A stretch of DNA of 8,902 nt from Pseudomonadota bacterium. GTDB taxonomy: Bacteria > Pseudomonadota > Gammaproteobacteria > Enterobacterales > Enterobacteriaceae. Positions within the stretch are counted from its first letter, which is position 1. Each line of letters starts with the position of its first letter. The stretch covers positions 1-8,902 of the forward strand of contig JAFACP010000253.1 in NCBI GenBank assembly GCA_023425455.1, written 5' to 3'. Below, piece after piece: positions 1 through 8,902 of the stretch. A program made the position numbers and the translations under genes. The notes under the pieces were generated by a model. That model made no database searches. It was not told the DNA's origin and worked only from the letters and a program-made list of their open reading frames with translations.

Positions 1-493
1 AGGCTCGGTGCTGGCCAGCGAGCAGGCGCTACGTGAAGCCGGTATCGAACTGAGCGATTTTGTCCGCGGTAATGAAAAAGCACGTGAGCGCATGAAAGCC
101 CAGTACAGCATTGCGGGGATGACCAAAGGGGTGGTGGTCGGGACCGATCACGCCGCGGAAGCCGTCACCGGCTTCTTCACCAAATATGGTGATGGCGGCA
201 CGGACATTAACCCAATTTTCCGCCTCAATAAACGCCAGGGTAAACAGCTGCTCGCTGAACTGGGCTGCCCTGAGCATCTCTATAAGAAAGCGCCAACCGC
301 CGACCTCGAAGACGATCGCCCTTCTCTGCCTGATGAGGCGGCGCTGGGCGTCACCTACGAAAATATCGACGACTACCTGGAAGGCAAAACGCTCGCGGCA
401 GATATCGCGAAAATTATCGAAGACTGGTATCTGAAAACCGAGCACAAGCGACGTCCACCGATCACCGTTTTCGACGATTTCTGGAAACGATAA
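1..493 (+). CDS. nadE: NH3-dependent NAD synthetase, C-terminal part (5' end outside window)
   Basis: The last enzyme of NAD synthesis, which adenylates nicotinic acid adenine dinucleotide with ATP and replaces the adenylate with ammonia; cytosolic homodimer. The reading frame is open from base 2 to TAA 491-493 and gives 163 residues, matching residues 113-275 of the 275-residue E. coli enzyme as I know it. Family landmarks visible are [10 protein letters not shown], then [12 protein letters not shown], and [18 protein letters not shown], which form the substrate and ATP pocket of the NadE fold. The P-loop-like SGGxDS motif would lie upstream, outside the window. The C-terminus ends [12 protein letters not shown], as expected for the family. 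The gene reads toward cho but is separated from it by a stem-loop and a LexA-controlled promoter, so it is probably its own unit. Identification is secure; only the N-terminal third is missing. Confidence 0.96.
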   Translation, partial: GSVLASEQALREAGIELSDFVRGNEKARERMKAQYSIAGMTKGVVVGTDHAAEAVTGFFTKYGDGGTDINPIFRLNKRQGKQLLAELGCPEHLYKKAPTADLEDDRPSLPDEAALGVTYENIDDYLEGKTLAADIAKIIEDWYLKTEHKRRPPITVFDDFWKR

Positions 494-500
494 TCGTCCT

Positions 501-539
501 GTCGCCGGGAGCACGCCACGCCCGGCGACAACACGTTTT
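501..539 (+). terminator. Putative nadE terminator stem-loop
   Basis: A perfect 9-bp stem, GTCGCCGGG (501-509) pairing with CCCGGCGAC (521-529), with an 11-nt loop, begins 7 bp after the nadE stop codon. A TTTT run (536-539) lies 6 nt after the stem rather than directly against it, so it is an imperfect intrinsic terminator. Its position between nadE and the separately regulated cho fits transcript termination. Confidence 0.55.
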
Positions 540-564
540 CCACTTCTGTCGGCTCTGCTACACT
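537..564 (+). promoter_or_regulatory. Candidate cho promoter (-35/-10)
   Basis: TTTCCA (537-542, 4 of 6 to TTGACA) and TACACT (559-564, 4 of 6 to TATAAT) are spaced by 16 bp. The -10 would overlap the left edge of the LexA box, the usual way LexA blocks transcription. An alternative -10, TATAAC (566-571), lies inside the box but has no good -35. The assignment of hexamers is tentative; the presence of a LexA-covered promoter here is more certain than its exact position. Confidence 0.4.
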
Positions 565-580
565 GTATAACCAAACAGTA
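561..580 (+). promoter_or_regulatory. LexA (SOS) box controlling cho
   Basis: CACTGTATAACCAAACAGTA contains the invariant CTG-N10-CAG (563-578) and matches 15 of the 20 positions of the consensus TACTGTATATATATACAGTA. It ends 13 bp before the chosen cho start codon, the expected place for an operator. E. coli cho is a known LexA-regulated SOS gene, so sequence and context agree. The half-sites are nearly ideal and the centre is degenerate, which suggests moderate rather than extreme affinity. Confidence 0.9.
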
Positions 581-593
581 GATGGAGCATGAC

Positions 594-1472
594 GTGAGCA
601 GGCGACAATTCCCACTCCGCCCTGATGTTGACGCGGCGGCAATCTATACCTATCCCGAACAGCTGCGCGCCTCTCTGAATGGGCTGCCTAAACAACCCGG
701 CGTCTATTTTTTCCATGGCGAGAGCGAAACGCTGCCGCTTTATATTGGCAAAAGCGTCAATATTCGCAGCCGGGTACTCTCTCATCTGCGCACGCCTGAT
801 GAAGCGGCGATGCTGCGCCAGTCGCAGCGTATTAGCTGGATCCAGACCGCAGGCGAACTCGGCGCGCTGCTGCTGGAAGCGCGACTGATCAAAGAACAAC
901 AGCCGCTGTTTAATAAACGGCTGCGCCGCAATCGTCAGCTCTGTTCACTACAGGTTATGCAGGGCAAACCTCAGGTGGTGTACGCCCGGGAGGTCGATTT
1001 CTCAAGCGCACCGAATTTGTATGGGCTGTTCGCCAGCAAACGTGCGGCACAGCAAACCCTACAGACGCTGGCCGATGAGCTACAGCTCTGTTACAGCCTG
1101 CTCGGGCTGGAAGCCACAACCCGCGGGCGCGCCTGTTTCCGCTTTGGACTAAAGCGCTGCGCCGGCGCCTGCTGCAAAAAAGAGAGTACAGAGGAGCATC
1201 AGACGCGATTGCTGGCCGGACTGGCTTCCCTTCGCGTCAACTGCTGGCCCTGGGAAGGCGCCGTGGCGCTGAAGGAGACCGGCGAAACGATGACGCAATA
1301 CCACATCATTCATAACTGGCTGTGGCTCGGCGCAGTTGAGCGCTTAAGCAATGCCTCCGGCCTGATACGCGCGCCCGCCGGGTTCGATCACGACGGTTAC
1401 AAAATACTCTGTAAGCCGCTGCTGTCCGGCGAGTATGAGGTTATTGCGCTTAATGTCCCGGAAGCCAGGTAA
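594..1472 (+). CDS. cho: Excinuclease Cho (UvrC-homologous nuclease, SOS-induced)
   Basis: Cho makes the 3' incision in nucleotide excision repair at lesions that UvrC handles poorly, acting on DNA loaded with UvrB. The GIY-YIG nuclease domain spans about residues 33-110: PGVY (35-38), LYIGKS (49-54), NIRSR (56-60) with the conserved arginine, Glu95 in [10 protein letters not shown] as the likely metal ligand, and Asn107 in LFN. A second region holds cysteines 165, 180, 188 and 192 in UvrC-like spacing. There is no C-terminal RNase H-like endonuclease domain or HhH, as expected for Cho versus UvrC. I chose GTG 594 (292 residues) because GGAG (584-587) lies 6 nt upstream and the N-terminus then aligns without gaps with E. 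coli Cho (295 residues). The upstream in-frame ATG 582 overlaps that ribosome binding site. The 3' end overlaps ves by 23 bp. Regulated by LexA. Confidence 0.95.
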   Translation: MSRRQFPLRPDVDAAAIYTYPEQLRASLNGLPKQPGVYFFHGESETLPLYIGKSVNIRSRVLSHLRTPDEAAMLRQSQRISWIQTAGELGALLLEARLIKEQQPLFNKRLRRNRQLCSLQVMQGKPQVVYAREVDFSSAPNLYGLFASKRAAQQTLQTLADELQLCYSLLGLEATTRGRACFRFGLKRCAGACCKKESTEEHQTRLLAGLASLRVNCWPWEGAVALKETGETMTQYHIIHNWLWLGAVERLSNASGLIRAPAGFDHDGYKILCKPLLSGEYEVIALNVPEAR

Positions 1473-2007
1473 TTTCGCTAAACAGCAGCGTGCCTTCCGA
1501 CTTCAGTAAACGCAGCGTGTGCGTCCCCTCTTCCCAGCAGGCGCCCTGATCGGCCGTGAGCAGTTTTTCACCAAGCTGCCAGGCGCCGCTCAGCACGAAG
1601 ATCACCCCGCCACGCGAGCCAAAAGTCGTAAACGTCCGGTCTGCCACCCGAACCTTCGCCTGGCAGCGGTCCCGGCGGGTCATAATGTTGAAGTCCATGG
1701 ACATCTGGCCATCAGAAAGGGTGGCTTTCACCGGCAGATCGCCAGCAAAACGGTAAGGCTGATGGTGCTTCAGGGTATGGCAAAACGCTTTACCGGCATC
1801 CAGCGTCACCTCGCCCCCTTCCAGCAGCGTGATCACCCGATCGACGCCGGGAAAAGAGGAGAACTCGCCATTACTGGCGATGGAAGCAATACTGGCACGC
1901 CAGGAAAAATCACGCGTCGCGGGCGGAAAACAGCAAATTTCTCGCGTCTCACCGGCACCATTGCGCCAGAGACTGACCGGCATCTTACGGATATCAAAGA
2001 ACTCCAT
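1450..2007 (-). CDS. ves: Ves, HutD/cupin-family stress-induced protein
   Basis: A 185-residue protein of the Ves/HutD family (double-stranded beta-helix, cupin-like fold) that corresponds along its length to E. coli Ves (191 residues), described there as induced by cold and other stresses. Biochemical function is unknown. Family-typical segments are [12 protein letters not shown] (residues 13-24), [24 protein letters not shown] and [11 protein letters not shown], plus [10 protein letters not shown] towards the C-terminus. Start ATG 2005-2007 is chosen because AGGAG (2013-2017 on the complement) sits 5 nt upstream and the protein then begins MEFFDIRK like its homologue; extending to the ATG at 2044-2046 would add 13 residues and run into a palindrome. 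It is convergent with cho (23-bp overlap of the coding ends) and lies downstream of spy behind a strong terminator, so it probably has its own promoter. The C-terminus is about six residues shorter than in E. coli. Confidence 0.92.
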   Translation of the reverse strand: MEFFDIRKMPVSLWRNGAGETREICCFPPATRDFSWRASIASIASNGEFSSFPGVDRVITLLEGGEVTLDAGKAFCHTLKHHQPYRFAGDLPVKATLSDGQMSMDFNIMTRRDRCQAKVRVADRTFTTFGSRGGVIFVLSGAWQLGEKLLTADQGACWEEGTHTLRLLKSEGTLLFSEITWLPGH

Positions 2008-2227
2008 CACCACTCCTGAAGGGCGCAACAGGCGCCAGGGCGACAATATGGCAATTGTCGCTGTCTTGTTTGTTATCGTTGGGTCATCCAGACATAGTAT
2101 CGGCAGCAGAGCACAGATGCCTTAGCCTGACGTGAATGAAAATCCTAACGCCATGACTCAACAAGACATTCTCTGAAGCGACTACAGGAGAATACCGCGC
2201 TTCTGGCGGCAGGCAAGAGGAAAGGAG
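2008..2227. other. Intergenic region upstream of ves
   Basis: This gap, together with the spy terminator up to 2304, holds the ribosome binding site of ves (2013-2017) and a palindrome (2041-2060). I searched the complement for a sigma-70 promoter for ves: TATTGT (2043-2048) and GATAAC (2072-2077) resemble -10 boxes but neither has a plausible -35 at 16-18 bp, so no promoter is called. No coding sequence, tRNA or repeat element is evident in 2061-2227. Confidence 0.6.
2041..2060. promoter_or_regulatory. Perfect palindrome upstream of ves, possible operator
   Basis: CGACAAT (2041-2047) and ATTGTCG (2054-2060) form a perfect 7-bp inverted repeat with a 6-bp spacer, a geometry typical of a dimeric repressor or activator site. 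It lies 33 bp before the ves start codon, in the leader or promoter. I do not recognise the regulator. It could also form a short hairpin in the ves leader RNA. Confidence 0.4.
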
Positions 2228-2229
2228 AG

Positions 2230-2286
2230 AAAAACCGCCGGTCCTGCCCACAGCGGTTACGCTTTTGTGGACAGGATCCCGGCGGT
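2230..2286 (-). terminator. Strong rho-independent terminator of spy
   Basis: Read on the complement, 8 bp ACCGCCGG/CCGGCGGT (2279-2286 with 2234-2241), then after a 2-nt bulge 5 bp (2272-2276 with 2242-2246), a G-U pair and 5 bp CCACA/TGTGG (2266-2270 with 2248-2252) enclose a 13-nt loop. The stem has about 19 pairs and is followed by UUUU (2230-2233). It begins 18 bp after the spy stop codon and should isolate ves from spy transcription. Confidence 0.88.
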
Positions 2287-2304
2287 CTTAAGAGAGTGAA
2301 CCGA

Positions 2305-2799
2305 TTATTCGGCTGGTGCAGGCATTTTACCTTCCGGTGCCGGACGTTCTGTCAGACGCTTCTCAAAATTGGCATTAAACTGTTTTTTCTGTTCCGGCGT
2401 CAGAATGTTGTAGATCTTGTTCTGAGTCTCCATGCGCGCCAGCATGCCAGCTTTACGCTGTTCCGCCATTTTGTCGATCTGTGCTTCGGCTTTTGCTTTA
2501 TCGAAGCTGTCGCTGGCGATGATGTCATGCATCGCGCGACGCTCTTCCAGCGGTGGACGTTTCATCTGGTCGCGCTGGCTTTTCATGATGTCGCGGATCT
2601 GCGTTTTCTGCGCGTCCGTCAGGTTCAGGTCTTTGAACATCATCATTTCATGGTGCGGGCCCGGCTTACCTTTATGATGCATCATCATTTTGCCTTCCGC
2701 CGGGGCTGCGGTGGTGGTTGCGGTATCTGCAGCGAACGCCATGCTGGTAGCGCCCAGAGCCAGGGTAGAAGCAACAAACAGTGCAGTTAACTTACGCAT
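2305..2799 (-). CDS. spy: Spy, periplasmic ATP-independent chaperone
   Basis: Spy is a cradle-shaped periplasmic chaperone that binds unfolding and folding proteins without ATP, induced by envelope stress such as spheroplasting, tannins and metals. The 164-residue product has a clear Sec signal peptide: MRKLTALFVA start, hydrophobic core, and AFA|AD cleavage after residue 23. The mature protein is mostly helical and charged and carries the two LTxxQ motifs that define the Spy/CpxP family: LTDAQ (60-64) and LTPEQ (133-137). The basic RDQMKRPPLEERRAMHDII stretch, part of the concave binding face, is identical to my memory of E. coli Spy. Residues 38-54 are unusually Met- and His-rich (6 Met, 4 His). 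AAGGAA (2807-2812 on the complement) lies 7 nt before ATG 2797-2799. Regulated by CpxR and BaeR, whose boxes are visible upstream, and ended by its own terminator. Three residues longer than in E. coli (161). Confidence 0.97.
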   Translation of the reverse strand: MRKLTALFVASTLALGATSMAFAADTATTTAAPAEGKMMMHHKGKPGPHHEMMMFKDLNLTDAQKTQIRDIMKSQRDQMKRPPLEERRAMHDIIASDSFDKAKAEAQIDKMAEQRKAGMLARMETQNKIYNILTPEQKKQFNANFEKRLTERPAPEGKMPAPAE

Positions 2800-2849
2800 A
2801 ATTTATTTCCTTACTTTCAGTTATTCTTCGGCGCTATGCCGTGTTGACG

Positions 2850-2877
2850 AGATTAACTTTACGGGGTTTATCGTCAA
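2850..2877 (-). promoter_or_regulatory. Candidate spy promoter
   Basis: On the complement, TTGACG (2872-2877, 5 of 6 to the -35 consensus) is followed after 16 bp by TAATCT (2850-2855, only 3 of 6). The weak -10 fits an activator-dependent promoter. Transcription would start near 2843, about 44 nt before the spy start codon, and place the CpxR-like box near -57, a usual activating position. The -10 assignment is uncertain. Confidence 0.5.
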
Positions 2878-2892
2878 TTATTCAGAGCAACG

Positions 2893-2907
2893 GTAAAACA
2901 ATGAAAG
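2893..2907 (+). promoter_or_regulatory. CpxR box upstream of spy
   Basis: GTAAAACAATGAAAG matches the CpxR consensus GTAAA-N5-GTAAA at 8 of 10 defined positions (first half perfect, second GAAAG). A further GTAAA occurs at 2909-2913. Spy is a classical Cpx regulon member and the site lies just upstream of the proposed -35, so position and motif support each other. Confidence 0.7.
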
Positions 2908-2925
2908 TGTAAAAAACAAATTATA

Positions 2926-2943
2926 GCCAAATGTGGAGGAATT
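2926..2943 (-). promoter_or_regulatory. BaeR box upstream of spy
   Basis: On the complement, AATTCCTCCACATTTGGC matches 12 of the 17 defined positions of the BaeR box TTTTTCTCCATNATTGGC, including the CTCCA and TTGGC cores. In E. coli spy is under joint control of BaeSR and CpxAR, and here the BaeR-like site lies about 18 bp further upstream than the CpxR-like site. A perfect TATAAT (2920-2925) directly abuts it downstream. Confidence 0.7.
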
Positions 2944-3020
2944 AAGGATAAAGCGTGGAGAGTTGCAACATAAATATACAAAATAGTGATTTTAAAGAGA
3001 TTGTGAAGGAGTATATCGGA

Positions 3021-3074
3021 GTGATGATTATTTTAAAAGCAATTAACCAGGAATATTCTGCAAAAAATAGTTAA
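3021..3074 (+). CDS. Possible 17-codon small ORF (speculative)
   Basis: GTG 3021 followed by ATG 3024 opens a frame to TAA 3072-3074 encoding MMIILKAINQEYSAKNS. AAGGAG (3006-3011), a full Shine-Dalgarno sequence, lies 9 nt before the GTG and 12 nt before the ATG. A stem-loop with a TTTT tail (3131-3160) follows on the same strand. There is no convincing promoter: TTGCAA (2963-2968) has no good -10 at proper spacing. I recognise no homologue, and an ORF this short in AT-rich DNA can easily arise by chance. Confidence 0.15.
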   Translation: MMIILKAINQEYSAKNS

Positions 3075-3107
3075 CCCCTTTAATTGCTAAGAAAATAGGT
3101 TAATACA

Positions 3108-3135
3108 GCCTGCCACAATCAATATTCCGGCAGGC
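3108..3135 (-). terminator. Inverted repeat after astE, possible 3'-end hairpin of the ast mRNA
   Basis: GCCTGCC (3108-3114) and GGCAGGC (3129-3135) form a perfect 7-bp stem with a 14-nt loop, about 30 bp beyond the astE stop. On the ast-coding strand it is followed by TGTATTAACCTATTTTC, not a proper U-tract, so it may stabilise the mRNA end or act with Rho rather than terminate alone. Its right arm is shared with the next hairpin. Confidence 0.4.
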
Positions 3136-3160
3136 CTTAGCGGTGCAGAAGGCCTGTTTT
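3131..3160 (+). terminator. Stem-loop with TTTT tail facing the + strand
   Basis: CAGGCCTT (3131-3138) pairs perfectly with AAGGCCTG (3149-3156) across a 10-nt loop and is followed on the + strand by TTTT (3157-3160). On the ast-coding strand the same stem has AAAA before it and no T-run after it. It could therefore end a rightward transcript, guard against antisense into astE, or serve as part of the ast 3' end. Confidence 0.4.
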
Positions 3161-3166
3161 CGGGGA

Positions 3167-4132
3167 TCAGCGCATTTTTTCCAGCATCAGTCCGGCCCGC
3201 AGTCCAAACGCTACCCCCGGGTTCGGGAACAGCACGTATTCGGTGGTTTTCTGCACCTCATAACGTTCGCTACCGTCTTCCGCCAGCAATACCCCCTGAC
3301 GAAACGGCGTGAAGTTCAGGGTATGTGCCGCCATATGCAGCCGGAAAGCCTCGCTGCGACGGGTTATCTGCTGAACGACCCGGTAGCGTTCAGCCGGGTG
3401 CAAGGCGTGCTCGGGAGCCACGCCCTCCAGCAACGCGCGCAACGCCCTGCTGGTTGGCGCAAAGCGCGTCAGATCGTTGTGACCGAACGGCAGAGCTTTA
3501 CCCAGCTCCAGCGTACAGGCCAGCGCCCCGGCGCGCTCGCAGGTGAAATGGGTGAAGGTGCCGCCAGGGCTCTGATGAAACACCAGCGCCTCCAGCCCTG
3601 CGTCGCTCAGCCATGAGAGAAAACCTTCATCCCAGGGTTGATGACGCTGGGGCAAGACGCCAAAGCGAAGATGGTAAGAGGCGCGGATCGCCGTATGCAG
3701 ATCGAGGTGCCAGCGTTGCTCACCGCCAGCGTCGAAGAACGCCGTCACCACCGCTTCCAGCCACTTCGCGCGCGCCGTTTCATCGCTTTGCGGGAACTGC
3801 GACCACCGTCCGCCGAACATCCGGTTGATATCGCTGACGCGATAGCGCACGTTTTCTGCCAGCGCCGTCGGGTTCCCGAACACCACCAGCAGACGACACG
3901 TCAGGGAAATATCACCGCGATATAACGCCCGCAGCAGCAGATCGACCATCTCTACCGGTGCCGTCTCATTGCCGTGAATACCGGAGGAGAGCAGAAGCGA
4001 CAGTTCGCTCGCTGCAAACGGCGTCAGCTCCAGCACCCCGCGCCCCTGCCAGCGCCAGTGAAATGACGGCCCTTCACCTTCGCACCGCGCCGGCGCCTCG
4101 TCAGCGAGCGTCAACGCCAGAAAATTATCCAT
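3167..4132 (-). CDS. astE: Succinylglutamate desuccinylase AstE
   Basis: The fifth and last step of the AST pathway: hydrolyses N2-succinylglutamate to succinate and glutamate; cytosolic zinc enzyme of the aspartoacylase/AstE family. The 321-residue product is one residue shorter than E. coli AstE. The zinc site is intact: His53 and Glu56 in SSGIHGNE, and His146 in HLDLHT. Substrate-binding DINRMFGG (101-108) is present, and Glu209 in TLELGK is the likely catalytic base. AAGGAG (4137-4142 on the complement) lies 4 nt before ATG 4130-4132, in the 10-bp gap after astB, so it is cotranscribed and probably translationally coupled. Last gene of the operon, followed by inverted repeats. Control is expected from the operon promoter upstream of astC, outside the window. 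Confidence 0.97.
   Translation of the reverse strand: MDNFLALTLADEAPARCEGEGPSFHWRWQGRGVLELTPFAASELSLLLSSGIHGNETAPVEMVDLLLRALYRGDISLTCRLLVVFGNPTALAENVRYRVSDINRMFGGRWSQFPQSDETARAKWLEAVVTAFFDAGGEQRWHLDLHTAIRASYHLRFGVLPQRHQPWDEGFLSWLSDAGLEALVFHQSPGGTFTHFTCERAGALACTLELGKALPFGHNDLTRFAPTSRALRALLEGVAPEHALHPAERYRVVQQITRRSEAFRLHMAAHTLNFTPFRQGVLLAEDGSERYEVQKTTEYVLFPNPGVAFGLRAGLMLEKMR
3883..3890 (-). other. Chi octamer (inside astE)
   Basis: The complement reads GCTGGTGG, the RecBCD recombination hotspot of enteric bacteria. Exact match, inside a coding region. Confidence 0.6.
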
Positions 4133-4142
4133 AACCTCTCCT

Positions 4143-7969
<3,827 letters not shown>

Positions 7970-7973
<4 letters not shown>

Positions 7974-8902
7974 GATGACACCCCGGACTTCACCTGTTCG
8001 CAGGCCAGCGCAAAGCGTTCCAGCCCGGTATTCACCTCTTCCTCAGTGACAATCAGCGCTGGAGCGAACCGCACCACGCTGGCACCGGCAATCAGCACCA
8101 TGACGCCCATTTTCGCGGCTTCCTGGGAGATAAGTTTGGCTTTCCCGGCAAATTCAGGCGTGAGCTCACAGCCAATAAGCAGCCCAAGACCGCGGATCTC
8201 TTTAAACAGACCGGTTTTGCTGTTAATGGCCGTCAGACGTTCAACAAACCACTGGTGGCGCTGCTTCACGCCGTTCAACACCTGCGGCGTGTTGATGATA
8301 TCCAGCACCTGCCCGGCAACGGCCGACGCCAGCGGATTGCCGCCGTAGGTGGTGCCGTGAGTACCGACCGTCATCACGCTGGCGAAGGCCCGGGTCGTCA
8401 GGATCGCCCCCACAGGAAAACCGCCGCCCAACGCTTTCGCCGTCGACAGCACATCCGGCGTGACGCCATAGTGCATATAGGCGTACAGCTCACCGGTGCG
8501 TCCTACGCCGGTCTGCACTTCATCAAAAATCAGCACCGCATTGTGGCGATCGCACAGCTCGCGCAGCCCCTGCAGGAAGGCTTTGGTCGCCGGCACCACG
8601 CCCCCCTCGCCCTGCATCGGCTCGACAATGACCGCACAGGTGGTATCGTCAATCAGCTCGCTGGCGGATTGCAGATCGTTATAAACCGCATGACGGATAT
8701 CCGGCGGGAGCGGCGCAAAGTCCTCAGAATAGGCGGGCTGACCGCCTGCACTGACGGTAAACAGCGTGCGGCCATGGAAAGCGTTTTTGAAGGCGACGAT
8801 ACCGCTTTTATGTGCACCGAATTTATCGTGCGCATATTTACGCGCCAGCTTCAGCGCAGCTTCATTCGCCTCTGCCCCGGAGTTACAGAAAAAGACGTTC
8901 TC
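7970..8902 (-). CDS. astC: Succinylornithine transaminase AstC, C-terminal three quarters (5' end outside window)
   Basis: The third AST step: PLP-dependent transfer of the delta-amino group of N2-succinylornithine to 2-oxoglutarate; also able to act as acetylornithine aminotransferase. The frame is open to the window edge and gives 310 residues, about residues 97-406 of a 406-residue protein. The first visible residues, [18 protein letters not shown], are the class-III aminotransferase phosphate-binding region. FKNAFHGRT follows, then [13 protein letters not shown] with the PLP-ring aspartate (about 223), and STAKALGGG with the Schiff-base Lys at about 252 by E. coli numbering. AstC is closely related to ArgD; the astA gene joined by a 4-bp overlap makes AstC the right call. 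First gene of the operon; its promoter (nitrogen-regulated sigma-54/NtrC, ArgR and stationary-phase control in E. coli and Salmonella) is not in the window. Confidence 0.96.

Larger units (their letters stand above)
2944..3166. other. AT-rich gap between the spy control region and astE
   Basis: Most of 2944-3110 is strongly AT-rich compared with the GC-rich genes around it. It holds no gene I can recognise: only a possible 17-codon ORF (3021-3074, + strand) and, at its right end, overlapping inverted repeats (3108-3156) after the astE stop codon. I see no REP element, tRNA or insertion sequence remnant. Confidence 0.6.

Noticed and set aside
29..574. A 181-codon frame opposite nadE
   Set aside because: It runs antisense to conserved nadE and through the nadE stem-loop and LexA box; no protein family recognised.
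582..593. ATG 582 as the start of cho
   Set aside because: This ATG overlaps the GGAG that correctly spaces GTG 594, and the GTG start aligns with the E. coli Cho N-terminus without extension.
2008..2046. Extended N-terminus for ves from the ATG at 2044-2046
   Set aside because: The added 13 residues are not in E. coli Ves, that start codon has no ribosome binding site and lies within the palindrome, whereas ATG 2005-2007 has AGGAG at 5 nt.
2296..2790. A 164-codon + strand frame opposite spy
   Set aside because: It mirrors spy almost exactly and is explained by codon usage in spy, which has a signal peptide, LTxxQ motifs and regulatory sites.
3043..3103. TTAACC at 3043 and 3071 and its complement GGTTAA at 3098, spaced 27-28 bp
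   Set aside because: Six-base matches with one copy inverted, in AT-rich DNA, are within chance; no flanking sequence is shared, so it is neither a CRISPR nor an iteron array.

Overview
The window is ordinary enterobacterial chromosome (Enterobacteriaceae: GC-rich codons, proteins close to Escherichia coli as I remember them). The gene order nadE - cho - ves - spy - astE - astB - astD - astA - astC matches the E. coli K-12 order as I know it. Genus cannot be fixed from the sequence alone; the relatively GC-rich third codon positions and small protein differences suggest an Enterobacter/Klebsiella/Lelliottia-type relative rather than E. coli itself. I see no insertion sequence, prophage gene, tRNA, rRNA or CRISPR array.

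Layout. Positions 1-493 are the 3' end of nadE (NAD synthetase, + strand), followed by a 9-bp GC-rich stem-loop. Next comes cho (+), a UvrC-like GIY-YIG repair nuclease with a clear LexA box just upstream, so it is an SOS gene. The 3' end of cho overlaps the 3' end of the convergent gene ves (-), a HutD/cupin-family stress protein, by 23 bp. Upstream of ves lie a 20-bp perfect palindrome and the strong terminator of spy. The gene spy (-) encodes the periplasmic ATP-independent chaperone; its promoter region has recognisable CpxR and BaeR boxes. An AT-rich gap of 367 bp then separates spy from the ast operon.

Positions 3167-8902 hold the arginine succinyltransferase catabolic operon, transcribed right to left as astC-astA-astD-astB-astE (astC lacks its first ~96 codons here). 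It is complete for the AST pathway: AstA succinylates arginine, AstB removes two ammonia and CO2, AstC transaminates succinylornithine, AstD oxidises the semialdehyde, and AstE releases succinate and glutamate. The genes overlap by 4-14 bp or are 10 bp apart, so translation is probably coupled. The operon promoter lies beyond the right edge.

I do not find a previously undescribed system. The points most worth a second look are small: a 17-codon ORF with a good ribosome binding site and a downstream stem-loop in the spy-astE gap, mutually exclusive hairpins after astE, the palindrome before ves, four UvrC-like cysteines in Cho, and a Met/His-rich N-terminus in Spy.
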